A DNA stretch of 57,869 nucleotides. Source: an uncultured bacterium (GTDB lineage: Bacteria; Bacillota; Clostridia; Lachnospirales; Lachnospiraceae). The position numbers and the translations under genes are program-made. The DNA is taken from assembly GCA_905215405.1 (NCBI GenBank), contig CAJMQE010000013.1, forward strand, positions 1 through 57,869. Direction: 5' to 3'. Position 1 is the stretch's first letter, and every line of letters begins with the position of its first letter. The notes below the pieces were generated by a model that worked only from the letters and a program-made list of their open reading frames with translations, did not search any database and was not told the DNA's origin. Shown piece after piece: positions 8,846-17,828 of the stretch.

Positions 8846-10210
8846 TTGAAAAAAATGAAAGCGAGTATGCAAATGAAAGAAAAACATTTACAAACCTGCA
8901 ATAGACTAATATTGCTCTTATTTATGGTCATTGTTGTGGCTGTAACCGCCGGAAATATCGGAGAAGTTTTAAAAGGACATAAAACGATTGCCGTTACGAT
9001 TGGTTATTCCGCTCTTGCTGCCATTATTATGGTCATCCTGAGTATTTTTTACCACCGTGATTCTACCACCCCATTTATTAAAAAATATGGTTTTACCCTG
9101 TTTTTTATCCTTTATGTTTACACTCTGTTCGCCACGACCCGTGTCATGGTATCCATCTACGTGTATCCAGTATTATTTATGTACACCATGTTCTTTGATC
9201 CGAAACAGATGCGTCGTATTGCGTTCTCTGTCACTGGAATCAATATTTTGAGAGTTCTGTGGCTTGTCATTATCGTTTCCCTGAACGATAAATCAAGTGT
9301 ATCTGATTATACCATTTTGCTTGCCGGAACGGCTGTTATCTGTTGGGGATGTGCTCTTTCCAACCGTCTGACTACAGAATACAACAATGGCACCCTGCAT
9401 ACAATCAAAACTTCCCATGAACAGCAGGATATGATTTTAAATGAAGTTCTCTCCATCGGAAATTCGCTCGATACTTATTCCAATGATATGTACTCGATCG
9501 TGTCCGAGCTGGAACAGTCTACTGATGCAATGAATACAACTATGTCAGAGATGGAATCCAGTTTCCATGATGCAACACAAAGCATCGAAAAACAGACTAT
9601 GCTTACCGAAAATATTCAGTCTGAAATTGATGATACTTCAAATGCTGCCAAAAAAATGGAGCAGATCTCAATTACAATTTTAAATAAAATGAGAGATGGT
9701 ATGGCGATCGTTGATGATCTTTCTGAAAATGCATCTATCGAAAGTGCGCGTGCTGGTGAAGCCGGACGAGGATTCGCCGTTGTTGCAAAAGATGTTGGTG
9801 AACTTGCCCTTCAGACTGCTAATTCGGTAGTTGAAATTTCAGCTATTATTCAGGATCTGCAACGTATGGTAGAACACTCTGTCAATGCAGTTGCTGATTT
9901 CCAGACAGCCAATAAAGCGCAGGACACTCTCATTTTCAATACGGAAAGTATATTTAAAGATACCTCTGCGCATGTAGACGAAGTACATCTGAAAGTTGCA
10001 GAAGTTTCAAATAAGGTCGACACCATCCTGCTTTCCAATGAAGGGATTATGCAGAATATCAATATCATTGCAGATACAAGCGCAAATGCACTCGATGGGA
10101 TCAAATCCACTCTGGCTGCCACACGCAGTAACCGCATTCAGGTCGAAGAGACAAAACATATTGGAGTAAGTCTGCTCGAAAGTTCTGCCCGTCTGAAAAA
10201 ATATCTCTAA
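8846..10210 (+). CDS. Chemoreceptor-like protein lacking the canonical signalling tip
   Basis: About 454 aa, starting at TTG 8846 or ATG 8855; no strong ribosome site is visible. The first 185 residues form about six hydrophobic helices (LLLFMVIVVAVTAG, IAVTIGYSALAAIIMVILSIF, FTLFFILYVYTLFATT, and others), so the sensor is a membrane domain without an extracellular module or HAMP. The cytoplasmic part is coiled coil of MCP type. NASIESARAGEAGRGFAVVAKDV is present, but the preceding helix and the tip residues normally read as I-x-x-Q-T-N-L-L-A-L are missing: DGMAIVDDLSE runs directly into NASIESARAG. This looks like an in-frame deletion of several tens of residues. It may be a decoy, a non-signalling receptor or a decaying gene. 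Confidence 0.8.
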   Translation: MKKMKASMQMKEKHLQTCNRLILLLFMVIVVAVTAGNIGEVLKGHKTIAVTIGYSALAAIIMVILSIFYHRDSTTPFIKKYGFTLFFILYVYTLFATTRVMVSIYVYPVLFMYTMFFDPKQMRRIAFSVTGINILRVLWLVIIVSLNDKSSVSDYTILLAGTAVICWGCALSNRLTTEYNNGTLHTIKTSHEQQDMILNEVLSIGNSLDTYSNDMYSIVSELEQSTDAMNTTMSEMESSFHDATQSIEKQTMLTENIQSEIDDTSNAAKKMEQISITILNKMRDGMAIVDDLSENASIESARAGEAGRGFAVVAKDVGELALQTANSVVEISAIIQDLQRMVEHSVNAVADFQTANKAQDTLIFNTESIFKDTSAHVDEVHLKVAEVSNKVDTILLSNEGIMQNINIIADTSANALDGIKSTLAATRSNRIQVEETKHIGVSLLESSARLKKYL

Positions 10211-10321
10211 ACGGGGATTTCACACTCTCCTTTTTGTTAGTATCTATCAAATTAGTGCGTTCTTAACTTTCCTCGCACTCTATTGTATGATAACTATAAA
10301 CAAAGTTAGGAGAAAAAAGAA

Positions 10322-10960
10322 ATGAAAGTATTATTTGTAAATGGAAGCAGTCATGTCAATGGCACAACTATGGCTGCAGTAAATGAAATGATATCTGTTT
10401 TTCAAGCAGAAGGAGTTGACACCGAAGTCATTCAGTTGGGCAGTAAACCGCTGGCTGACTGCTTACAATGCAACGTCTGTCAAAAAACAGGAAAATGTGT
10501 TTTTACTGATGACGGTGTCAATGAATTCGTAGAAAAAGCCAGACATGCTGACGGTTTTGTCTTTGCTACCCCAGTTTATTTTGCTCATCCAAGTGGCCGT
10601 ATTTTTTCATTCCTGGATAGAGTCTTTTACAGTAATGGCAAACGAGAGATCTATGATGCATTTCAGTTTAAACCAGGTGCTGCTGTGGCAATCGCAAGAC
10701 GTGGTGGAACGACTGCTGCTCTGGATGCCCTGAATAAATATTTCGGTATCTCCCAAATGCCAGTAGCTGGCTCTACATACTGGAATAATGTACACGGACT
10801 TGTGGCAGATGAGGCCGCACTTGACGAAGAAGGAATGCAGACAATGCGTAACCTTGCTAGAAATATGACTTGGATGATGCGCTGTTTTGCAGACGGAAAA
10901 AAGAATGGAATTCCTTATCCTCAGACAGAATCTACTGCCTGCACCAACTTTATCAGGTAG
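10322..10960 (+). CDS. Flavodoxin-fold NAD(P)H-dependent reductase / iron-sulfur flavoprotein-like
   Basis: 212 aa. The N-terminus MKVLFVNGSSHVNGTTMAAV is the phosphate-binding loop of the flavodoxin-like FMN reductase family. LADCLQCNVCQKTGKC carries a compact C-x2-C-x4-C cysteine cluster, as in iron-sulfur flavoproteins of anaerobes. GFVFATPVYFAHPSGRIFSFLDR is the conserved flavin-binding segment. AGGAG lies 9 nt before the ATG. Probably an FMN-dependent reductase acting on quinones, metals or radicals. Followed by a clear terminator. Confidence 0.85.
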   Translation: MKVLFVNGSSHVNGTTMAAVNEMISVFQAEGVDTEVIQLGSKPLADCLQCNVCQKTGKCVFTDDGVNEFVEKARHADGFVFATPVYFAHPSGRIFSFLDRVFYSNGKREIYDAFQFKPGAAVAIARRGGTTAALDALNKYFGISQMPVAGSTYWNNVHGLVADEAALDEEGMQTMRNLARNMTWMMRCFADGKKNGIPYPQTESTACTNFIR

Positions 10961-10987
10961 TTATCCATTTATAGAAAACAGTCGTAA

Positions 10988-11020
10988 TGCAGGAACATAC
11001 CTATCGTTCCTGCATTTTTT
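10988..11020 (+). terminator. Intrinsic terminator of flavoprotein gene
   Basis: Perfect 9-bp stem TGCAGGAAC / GTTCCTGCA with a 9-nt loop, followed by a T run, 28 bp after the stop at 10960. Confidence 0.85.
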
Positions 11021-11027
11021 ATCTGTA

Positions 11028-11157
11028 TGATTACTCTTCCATTTTTAACTGCATGATTACACTTCTATTTTTATCTGCATGATTGCTCTTCCATTTTTAA
11101 CTGCATGATTGCTCTTCTATTTTTAGCTATATGATTGTTCTTCTATTTTTATCTGTA
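11028..11157. repeat. 26-bp tandem repeat, five units
   Basis: Five consecutive 26-bp units of the form TGATTRCTCTTCYATTTTTA plus ACTGCA, with a few substitutions per unit and partial units on both sides (about 11012-11177). It fills the convergent gap between the flavoprotein gene and the chemoreceptor at 11195. No coding potential is evident. Confidence 0.85.
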
Positions 11158-11194
11158 TCATCATTTTTCTATTTCATATCAAAACATATGGGAC

Positions 11195-12916
11195 TTAGTT
11201 TTCAGCCGCAAATACTGTTGTCTCCATTTTCAACTGCCTTACTGTGTCAGAACTAAGTTGCATCTGCTCATTGATTTCTGCTATTTTTAGGGCAACTGCA
11301 GATGCATTTTGTGCCGACAAACTAACGCCTCCGGCTCCCTCATCCATTGCTGTGCTAATCCCGTTCATGGACTCTGTAATGACCTGCATCATCTGCTGTA
11401 ATGCATCTGCCCTGTCTTTAAATTCTTCCATCGTATTGCGAACATAGGCGGAATCGTCATCGTACTGTTTTCCTGTTTTCACGAACTGCTCATACTCTGT
11501 CAGTACTGTTTCTTTGACATACTGTATCATCCGGCTCGAATGATCTGTCAGCGTACTTACCGCTCTGTTCACAGTATCATTGATATTCTGAATCCGATTT
11601 GCCGTATCTCTACTGGAATCTGCAAGCTGTCTGATCTCATCTGCCACAACCGCAAATCCTTTCCCTGCCTCACCAGCTCTTGCCGCTTCAATAGACGCAT
11701 TTAACGCAAGAAGGTTGGTCTGGCTGGAAATCGTTAGAATTTCTTGTGATAACTCATTTACCTCTTCCACACTCTTACTCTCTTCCACGGCATTCTGAAT
11801 TTCTGTGGCCATTTTCTGAATCATACTGCCTGTTACTTCTCTACTCTGGCTGGCCGCTGCCGCCATCTTATCTGCGCGTGTTTTCATTTCTCTGGCATAT
11901 TCATACAACTGCACTGTCCTGGTCGCTATTGCTGATACATCTTCGCTTACCTGGTCGGTATGCTGATTGACATCATTGGTCGTGGCAGCAACTTCTTCCA
12001 TTGTTGCTGATAATTCCTCCATTGCCGCCGATACCTCCTGTGCACTTCCATTGGATACCGCTGCATTACTTCCGACCTTATGTATTGCCCCTTCCAGATG
12101 CTCGGTTCCATGTACGATTCGGTCCATGATCATCTGTAGCCTTTCAATAAATATATTTACCCCTGCCGATAGCTGTCCTACCTCATCTTTTGTTCTGATT
12201 TCCAGACGAAGCGCCAAATTTCCATTTCCCTGTTCAATTCCTGTTGTGATCTCATGCAATTTTTTATTTGCTTTCTTAAGTGGTCTGATTACTTTGAAAT
12301 TACAGAGCAGCACCGCAAGAACTGCGAACAAAATACTACTGATCAGACATCCCGCACTAATCTCCAATGCAAGGTAATATACATTTTTCATCTGACTTAC
12401 TTCATGATCTGCTGCTTCCATCTGTACAGTTTTTAAATATTCCAGATTTTCTGTAACAGCCGCTTCCAGTGGTGCTAGGTCTTCATTTGCGACCTGTAGT
12501 GCCTGTTCCTGCATTCCCATCTGTGCCTGCTTCAGTACGACATTGAACTTTAACATATAGAGCTGAAAGTTATTTTTATAAGTTTCAAAATCCTCCTGAT
12601 AATCTCCATCCAATCCGTCCCCAATTGCGTCCATATTATCATAAATGTATCGCTGTGCCTGTTTTATCTGCGATTCAATATCTTCTTTCTCATTCTGTCC
12701 TGTCAGGATTAAATAACTGTATACACATTTCATCAGCGTCTTCGTATTTTCAGAAATATTACCTGCTTTTTCAATTGATACAAGATAATGCTGCGAAATC
12801 ACCTCCCCCTTTTTCTCCATCTGATACGCATTTACGGCTCCCATCATGCTAGATGCCAACGCCAGAACAGCCAGTGCCAGTATTGGTCCAAGTATTTTTG
12901 CTCTTACAGATTTCAT
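11195..12916 (-). CDS. Methyl-accepting chemotaxis protein with four-helix-bundle sensor
   Basis: 573 aa. TM1 is at about 7-30 (ILGPILALAVLALASSMMG). A mostly helical extracytoplasmic domain of about 150 residues resembles 4HB_MCP. TM2 is at about 188-210, followed by HAMP, then a full signalling hairpin with tip ILTISSQTNLLALNASIEAARAGEAGKG. The open frame continues upstream for 59 more codons, but these are the translation of a 12-bp minisatellite. AGGGAGG stands 9 nt before the ATG at 12916, so that is the start. Role: transmembrane chemoreceptor signalling to CheA. The ligand is unknown. Confidence 0.92.
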   Translation of the reverse strand: MKSVRAKILGPILALAVLALASSMMGAVNAYQMEKKGEVISQHYLVSIEKAGNISENTKTLMKCVYSYLILTGQNEKEDIESQIKQAQRYIYDNMDAIGDGLDGDYQEDFETYKNNFQLYMLKFNVVLKQAQMGMQEQALQVANEDLAPLEAAVTENLEYLKTVQMEAADHEVSQMKNVYYLALEISAGCLISSILFAVLAVLLCNFKVIRPLKKANKKLHEITTGIEQGNGNLALRLEIRTKDEVGQLSAGVNIFIERLQMIMDRIVHGTEHLEGAIHKVGSNAAVSNGSAQEVSAAMEELSATMEEVAATTNDVNQHTDQVSEDVSAIATRTVQLYEYAREMKTRADKMAAAASQSREVTGSMIQKMATEIQNAVEESKSVEEVNELSQEILTISSQTNLLALNASIEAARAGEAGKGFAVVADEIRQLADSSRDTANRIQNINDTVNRAVSTLTDHSSRMIQYVKETVLTEYEQFVKTGKQYDDDSAYVRNTMEEFKDRADALQQMMQVITESMNGISTAMDEGAGGVSLSAQNASAVALKIAEINEQMQLSSDTVRQLKMETTVFAAEN

Positions 12917-12953
12917 ATCATGTTCCTCCCTGCTATGTTGTCTTTTCTGTATT

Positions 12954-13118
12954 GCTGTTTGTATTACTACTTGTATTACTATTGATAACGCTATTTGTAC
13001 TACTATCTGTATTTCTATTTGCACTACTTGTATTGCTATTTGTACTGCTATTTGTATTGTTATTTGTACTGCTATTTGTATTGTTATTTGCACTACTATT
13101 TGTATTGCTATTTGTATG
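12954..13118. repeat. 12-bp tandem repeat, about 14 units, upstream of chemoreceptor
   Basis: Degenerate array of the 12-mer GCTATTTGTATT / GCTATTTGTACT (plus strand). Thirteen units are 12 bp and one is 9 bp. It lies 38-202 bp upstream of the ATG at 12916, most likely inside the 5' untranslated region. On the minus strand it is open in frame with the receptor (IQIAVQIA-like). The rest of the 12917-13345 gap holds the terminator of the surface-protein gene and possible promoter elements. Confidence 0.85.
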
Positions 13119-13267
13119 GCTGCTTTTCTTCCTTCATACGATTTTTATAGTAGCCTTTTTCCCTGTAAAATACCATAAAGCAACTGTAAAGTTCCGGTAA
13201 TTTATTCTTTACACATCTTTTCTACTTAATTTGACAAATTTCGAATTCGATTTATTCTGTTCTATGC

Positions 13268-13321
13268 AAAAAAAATCCCTTCTGTATCAGATGGCTTTTA
13301 CCACCGGATCCAGAAGGGATT
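13268..13321 (-). terminator. Terminator of surface-protein gene
   Basis: On the minus strand AATCCCTTCTG ... CAGAAGGGATT (11 bp, about 26-nt loop) is followed by eight Ts, 25 bp after the stop at 13346. Confidence 0.85.
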
Positions 13322-13345
13322 GTGAACACCCGTTCATTCCAACAA

Positions 13346-14734
13346 TTACTCGTTTATTTTTCTCTTTCTGATTTCCATAACTGCAACTGCTGCTATCACA
13401 CAGAAACTGATTCCTGCGATTCCTACATAGATTACAGGGAAATGATCTCCTGTCTTAGGATTCTTACTTCCAGCTACTGCAGCGGCTTGTTCTGTTGAAG
13501 CTGTTTCATTCACTGCTGTCATATCACTTGTAACTGAAATTGTTGCATTCTGACTCTCATCGGCTGCTGTATCAGTACTCTGTGTCTGCCCTGCTTCATT
13601 GGCGTCAGCAGCTGAGGCACTGCCTACTACACATTTTGTAGCTTCATACGTATTGTTATCAAATATTTCTATATAATAAGTATTACCATTATCTTTATTA
13701 CCGAATGTAACTCCTTGAATCTTATAGGTTCCCAGTTCAATATCATCTGTCACTGTTCCAGCAAATGTGACCAGATAGCAATGGTTTTCTGCATCATATG
13801 AAAATGTTGCTTCTGATTTATATAACTGATTATCTTCGTCTGTGAACGGCGCATATACCATACTTAATTCTGCATAGTTCGGATTCTCTATTCCATCATC
13901 TGCTACAGACATAACAACTTCATAATCATCTCCTGTCTGTAATGCTTTCCCATCGGTTGCATTTGATACAACTTTGATTTCATTTGATAACTGTTTATTT
14001 TTGTTCTCTCCACTTGTACCATCAGTATTTTTGACTATTCCATGGAACATATATTCATTCCCTTTATATTCAGCATAGATATAAGCTGCACCTGCTGCTT
14101 TTACAGTTACCAGCCCATTGTCATCAACTGTTGCAATGGATTCATCATAACTTTTCCACTCTACGTCTGCCTGTGTAAAGGATGGAATTACAACTGCTTT
14201 TAACTGAAACTGATCTCCAACTGTTAAATTCTGCTGTTGACATTCCAGAACCAGCTGATCATTTACGGTATCATCAATTACATAATGTCTGTACTGTTCC
14301 ATCTCATTAATTCCCAGATCGAATTCTTTATTCTGATCACTGTCGCTGTTCAGTTTCACACCAAGCATACACCAGATACCATTTGCTTCATCTGCAATCG
14401 TGCCTTCCAGAGTAATCATATAACTGTTACTGCTCTCATCATGGGAAACGACAGCCTCAAAAGGTACAATATCATCATTATGACCATCAAATGATCTGTA
14501 ACTTTCATATACTTCTGCAGAAGTTACATTATCCATACAGCTGTCTGCAATAGAAAACTGTACTTTATAAGTATCGCCTTTTTTTAATGCAAGATTTACT
14601 TCAGAATCCTGTATTACATTTAACTGATTGTTTCCACTGCCCTCTGCTGCTTTGATTCCCATTGGCATAGAAGTCATGATCATGACAGCAACTAATACTG
14701 CAGCTAATAAAAATCCACTCACTCTTTTTTTCAT
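13346..14734 (-). CDS. Sortase-anchored surface protein with Ig-like (Big_2) domain
   Basis: 462 aa. It has a signal peptide (KKRVSGFLLAAVLVAVMIMTS...KAAEG, cleavage near residue 30). Two related beta-rich modules open with KKGDTYKVQFSIAD (about 52) and QTGDDYEVVMSVADDG (about 267); between them is a bacterial Ig-like group 2 domain (QFQLKAVVIPS ... WKSYDESIATVDDNGLVTVKAAG). A Ser/Thr/Ala-rich linker leads to NPKTGD, a sortase motif variant, then a hydrophobic helix and an RKRK tail. It should be covalently linked to peptidoglycan. AAGGGAG precedes the ATG. Transcribed from a good promoter at 14850-14878 through a leader of about 110 nt. The ligand is unknown. The two similar beta modules look like an internal duplication. 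Confidence 0.85.
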   Translation of the reverse strand: MKKRVSGFLLAAVLVAVMIMTSMPMGIKAAEGSGNNQLNVIQDSEVNLALKKGDTYKVQFSIADSCMDNVTSAEVYESYRSFDGHNDDIVPFEAVVSHDESSNSYMITLEGTIADEANGIWCMLGVKLNSDSDQNKEFDLGINEMEQYRHYVIDDTVNDQLVLECQQQNLTVGDQFQLKAVVIPSFTQADVEWKSYDESIATVDDNGLVTVKAAGAAYIYAEYKGNEYMFHGIVKNTDGTSGENKNKQLSNEIKVVSNATDGKALQTGDDYEVVMSVADDGIENPNYAELSMVYAPFTDEDNQLYKSEATFSYDAENHCYLVTFAGTVTDDIELGTYKIQGVTFGNKDNGNTYYIEIFDNNTYEATKCVVGSASAADANEAGQTQSTDTAADESQNATISVTSDMTAVNETASTEQAAAVAGSKNPKTGDHFPVIYVGIAGISFCVIAAVAVMEIRKRKINE

Positions 14735-14849
14735 TTTTCAATTCTCCCTTAATTTCAATAAAATTTAATTCCCAAAACCTTTTTCTCATTAGTAAAGACG
14801 TCCCACTGATTAGATCGCCTTTTGTGAATTCCTCCTGTTGACGTTGATT

Positions 14850-14878
14850 AGTATATTCGGATAAAGTGTTAAAGTCAA
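14850..14878 (-). promoter_or_regulatory. Sigma-A promoter of surface-protein gene
   Basis: On the minus strand TTGACT-17 bp-TATACT. Predicted transcript start is near 14843, giving a leader of about 110 nt before the ATG at 14734. The leader contains a GGGACG segment and short complementary pieces, but no riboswitch class is recognised. Confidence 0.6.
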
Positions 14879-15045
14879 TTCTATTTTGATTACGTTTTTG
14901 TTACAATTATTTTGCATTTTTCTGTCAGAAATGACATTTTTTATAAATAGTACTTTTTCCGACCAACTGCTGTGTTTTCTTCTCGTTCTCGAAGTGCTAT
15001 ACTATTTCTATATTATTAATAATTATGCAAAAAGGACCGTATACT

Positions 15046-15585
15046 ATGGCATTTTTCTGTAAGAACAACGCTCGGACGCTACCGGACGGACCAATTCAAA
15101 ATAAACCTAATGAAAGTAAACGATTTCTCATCAGGATTCTGATTCTTGGCATTCTGATCTTTGTTTTCTCCCATATTTTCTTTCAGGTCTACTTTGTTTC
15201 CGGCATATCCATGAGTCCGACCCTTACCAATCATCAGCCTGTTATCATTCAAAAGTTCAATCTGACGCCTTCTATTCACGTTAACGATATTGTGGTCATT
15301 CATGCCAAACAGGTCAATACAACCATCATCAAACGGGTAATCGGAGTTCCTGGTGATCAGATCATGATTCAAAATGGTGTACTCTATGTGAATGGTTCTG
15401 TCTTTCCTGATGTTGCAGAATTTCCTGCCATTGAGAATCCTGGCACAGCCGATCAACCAGTCGTTCTAGGTGATCAGCAGTATTTTGTACTTGGTGATAA
15501 TCGCAATGAAAGTATTGACAGCCGCTTTGATGAAATCGGCATAATAGAAAGAGCCTCCATCATTGGGAAAGTTGTTCATCCCTGA
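15046..15585 (+). CDS. lepB: Signal peptidase I (type I leader peptidase)
   Basis: 179 aa from ATG 15046, which has AAAGGA about 10 nt upstream; an ATG at 15025 would add seven residues. One N-terminal membrane helix (FLIRILILGILIFVFSHIFFQVYFV). The catalytic serine is in SGISMSPTL, the general-base lysine in IIKRVIGVPGD, and the family box is GDNRNESIDSRFDEIG. This is the short Gram-positive SipS type. It cleaves signal peptides from exported proteins at the outer membrane face. It stands beside, and divergent from, a secreted surface protein. Confidence 0.95.
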   Translation: MAFFCKNNARTLPDGPIQNKPNESKRFLIRILILGILIFVFSHIFFQVYFVSGISMSPTLTNHQPVIIQKFNLTPSIHVNDIVVIHAKQVNTTIIKRVIGVPGDQIMIQNGVLYVNGSVFPDVAEFPAIENPGTADQPVVLGDQQYFVLGDNRNESIDSRFDEIGIIERASIIGKVVHP

Positions 15586-15658
15586 TTCTGAAGGCTCTTG
15601 TGTATTTTACTCTATATTACCTCATTTTATTCTAATGAATCTGTTCCAATTCACTCCA

Positions 15659-17377
15659 CTACTCTCTTGCATCATGCCATGGAATTACCGTTACTTTGCT
15701 CATATCCTTTGAATCTCCGGTAAATGCGAATCTGGCAAAATCATGTTTTGTGACTTCAGGATCATTAGGAAATACATCTTTTCCAATCTGATGCACTGTT
15801 TGTAACCGTTCTCTCGGTTCATCCGACACTTCTTCAAGTGCCTCTCCATAGGATTCATGATCTTCCAGAAACTGACTTGCAATTGTAGCCCTGACATTTT
15901 TGAACATTACAGGCGCTGAATTTGTAGTGTACTCTTTCTCTTCTCCTCTATTCTTAACAAGAACGGTCCCACTCTGATATACATCCTTCTGTCCGTGATC
16001 TGCCGTTATAATAATCGTACTGTTATCATACGTTCCGTTCTGTTTCATTTCATCGATACATTCAAAGATGAACTTAAAGCATCCCTTTGTCTGTTTCTCC
16101 AATGTAGAACTGCCTGTCGGCACATGATTCATATTTTCATCCACATCATATGGTTCATGACATCCTTTTAAATGATAAAATGTAAATACATTCTGATCAT
16201 CTGTCAGGGTAATCCCCTGCTCTTTGAAATCCTGATATAACTTGGCATCATCAAATGTAACTGCCTCATAATCCTGATCTATGACGCCTACATACTGATC
16301 AAAATCCTCACTATAGAACCAGAAATACTGTTTTAGCACAATCGGCATCGCATAAAAAGATGTGAATTTATAAAGGCACTTGGTAAAACCGGCCTTATCG
16401 GTAATTTCAAATTTATCATACCCTTTCATATTATCGACTTCCTCTGGCGTTGCACCATTGGCATAACCAGACTCTGTGAACAGATTTACCTTATAATTGT
16501 TATCCTTCATATCCCTGAACAGCGTATTTTCCTTATATGCCTGCTCCTGATAATCACTAAATTCTACCGATAGATCATTGTACATTTTCCCCGTAAAGAA
16601 CAGTGGAATCGCTGCTACTGTTGGTGACGCGCCCGTAATACAGTTATCATAATATGTAAAATTCTGCAACTGATCCTCATATGCAGGATCTGATTCAATG
16701 ATTTCTTCATAATAATCCTTATCCAGTGTATCGACCAGAAATACTACAATATTCTCATTTGAAGAATATTCAAATTCATCTTTTCTGAGCAAAGCATAAC
16801 TGCAGTCTCCTTTTTTTGCCTTTGCTCCGGAAGCTGTCATCAGCACCGATACCAGTGCAACGACCTGCATTGCACAAAACAGATAACTTCCCCACTTAAT
16901 AATACGACCGGCAAGTCTTTTCTTTACAAAGAGCAGTACGATCGGCACGATCACGCACAACGCCCATACCAGAATGCCAATTATTTTGTACCCGTTGTAT
17001 TTGCTCCAGTCGATCTCCGAACCATTTAATTGTCCAAAATCAGGATTCATAAAATTTCCCTGTATGTAAAGTCCAAGCGTAATACCAAAAACAAGCGCTG
17101 CATAGATCCGGGCAATCTTCTCTGGCACCAGAATAAATCCAGCTGCCATCAGCACTGCAAATGCCACCAGGACAACATTGATAATCAATGGATACACCTG
17201 CTGAAAACGAATTACGAACTCTGTAGAATTCCCGATGAACAGCGAACAGGGCATGTAAATTCCAAATGTTATAATAAAAAACAGTACCGGTGGAAGCACA
17301 AGATCAACTCTCTTGAAAATCCATTTAAATGGATGCTTCCCCTGTCTTCTGACTTTTCTGTGGTTATTCTCTTCCAT
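15659..17377 (-). CDS. LtaS-like membrane phosphotransferase/sulfatase-fold protein
   Basis: 572 aa. Five or so membrane helices lie in the first 190 residues, followed by an extracellular alkaline-phosphatase-superfamily domain. NIVVFLVDTLDKDYYEE begins the domain and carries the first metal aspartate. ITGASPTVAAIPLFFTGK contains the region of the catalytic Thr/Ser nucleophile. FYHLKGCHEPYD and IIITADHGQKD hold the distal metal ligands. The architecture matches lipoteichoic acid synthase and phosphoglycerol/phosphoethanolamine transferases. Last gene of an operon with a YidC-TagF fusion and a small membrane protein. It probably transfers glycerophosphate or a similar group to a surface polymer; the exact acceptor is not known. 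Confidence 0.8.
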   Translation of the reverse strand: MEENNHRKVRRQGKHPFKWIFKRVDLVLPPVLFFIITFGIYMPCSLFIGNSTEFVIRFQQVYPLIINVVLVAFAVLMAAGFILVPEKIARIYAALVFGITLGLYIQGNFMNPDFGQLNGSEIDWSKYNGYKIIGILVWALCVIVPIVLLFVKKRLAGRIIKWGSYLFCAMQVVALVSVLMTASGAKAKKGDCSYALLRKDEFEYSSNENIVVFLVDTLDKDYYEEIIESDPAYEDQLQNFTYYDNCITGASPTVAAIPLFFTGKMYNDLSVEFSDYQEQAYKENTLFRDMKDNNYKVNLFTESGYANGATPEEVDNMKGYDKFEITDKAGFTKCLYKFTSFYAMPIVLKQYFWFYSEDFDQYVGVIDQDYEAVTFDDAKLYQDFKEQGITLTDDQNVFTFYHLKGCHEPYDVDENMNHVPTGSSTLEKQTKGCFKFIFECIDEMKQNGTYDNSTIIITADHGQKDVYQSGTVLVKNRGEEKEYTTNSAPVMFKNVRATIASQFLEDHESYGEALEEVSDEPRERLQTVHQIGKDVFPNDPEVTKHDFARFAFTGDSKDMSKVTVIPWHDARE

Positions 17378-17424
17378 ACTGCGTTTCTTCCCCCTAATTG
17401 ATCAATACGTAAATACTGTTGCAA

Positions 17425-17718
17425 CTAATTTTCCTTTGTTGCTGCATCTGTTTTGACAAGAATATCATCGGATTCTACTTCCTTATGTCTGTTCTCATCG
17501 ACCCCAAGTTTATTATTGATCTTTTTCTTTGCCTTTCTCCAGTAAATACCAACTGCAGCACCAACTGCAATAATTACGCCGGCGATCGCCTGAATTGCAT
17601 ATGTCATGACCGATGGATCCAGATATGCACTTGCCATTCCACTAAATAACACAATAAATCCTGCCCCAAAGAGTACTGTTTCAACTGTTATAAAACCTGC
17701 TTTTATAAATTTTTTCAT
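17425..17718 (-). CDS. Small two-helix membrane protein of the envelope-polymer operon
   Basis: 97 aa. Two hydrophobic helices (FITVETVLFGAGFIVLFSGMASAY and AIQAIAGVIIAVGAAVGIYW), then a charged, lysine-rich cytoplasmic tail. The first helix ends in SGMASAYLDP, which could be cleaved like a signal peptide. Not recognised as a named family. It sits 47 bp upstream of the LtaS-like gene and about 200 bp downstream of the YidC-TagF fusion, so a helper role in polymer assembly is inferred only from position. Confidence 0.7.
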   Translation of the reverse strand: MKKFIKAGFITVETVLFGAGFIVLFSGMASAYLDPSVMTYAIQAIAGVIIAVGAAVGIYWRKAKKKINNKLGVDENRHKEVESDDILVKTDAATKEN

Positions 17719-17828
17719 TTTTACCCTCCAACGATATTTATATTTTTATCATTCTATTCTTTAATACTTTTGCCACGCTACTCTGCAGCATAGTTGCATT
17801 TTACTTTGTAACACATTTGCATTTAATC

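Noticed and set aside
11028..11157. CRISPR array at the 26-bp repeats
   Set aside because: Units are directly adjacent, without spacers, and no cas genes are present.
12917..13093. N-terminal 59-residue extension of the chemoreceptor
   Set aside because: It is encoded by the minisatellite, and a strong ribosome site precedes the internal ATG at 12916.
12853..13200. Plus-strand frame rich in Leu/Val/Phe across the 12-bp repeat
   Set aside because: It is the translation of the tandem repeat; all frames are open there because the 12-bp unit lacks stops.
14735..14850. c-di-GMP riboswitch before the surface protein
   Set aside because: Only a GGGACG fragment fits; the other conserved helices and loop motifs are not visible.
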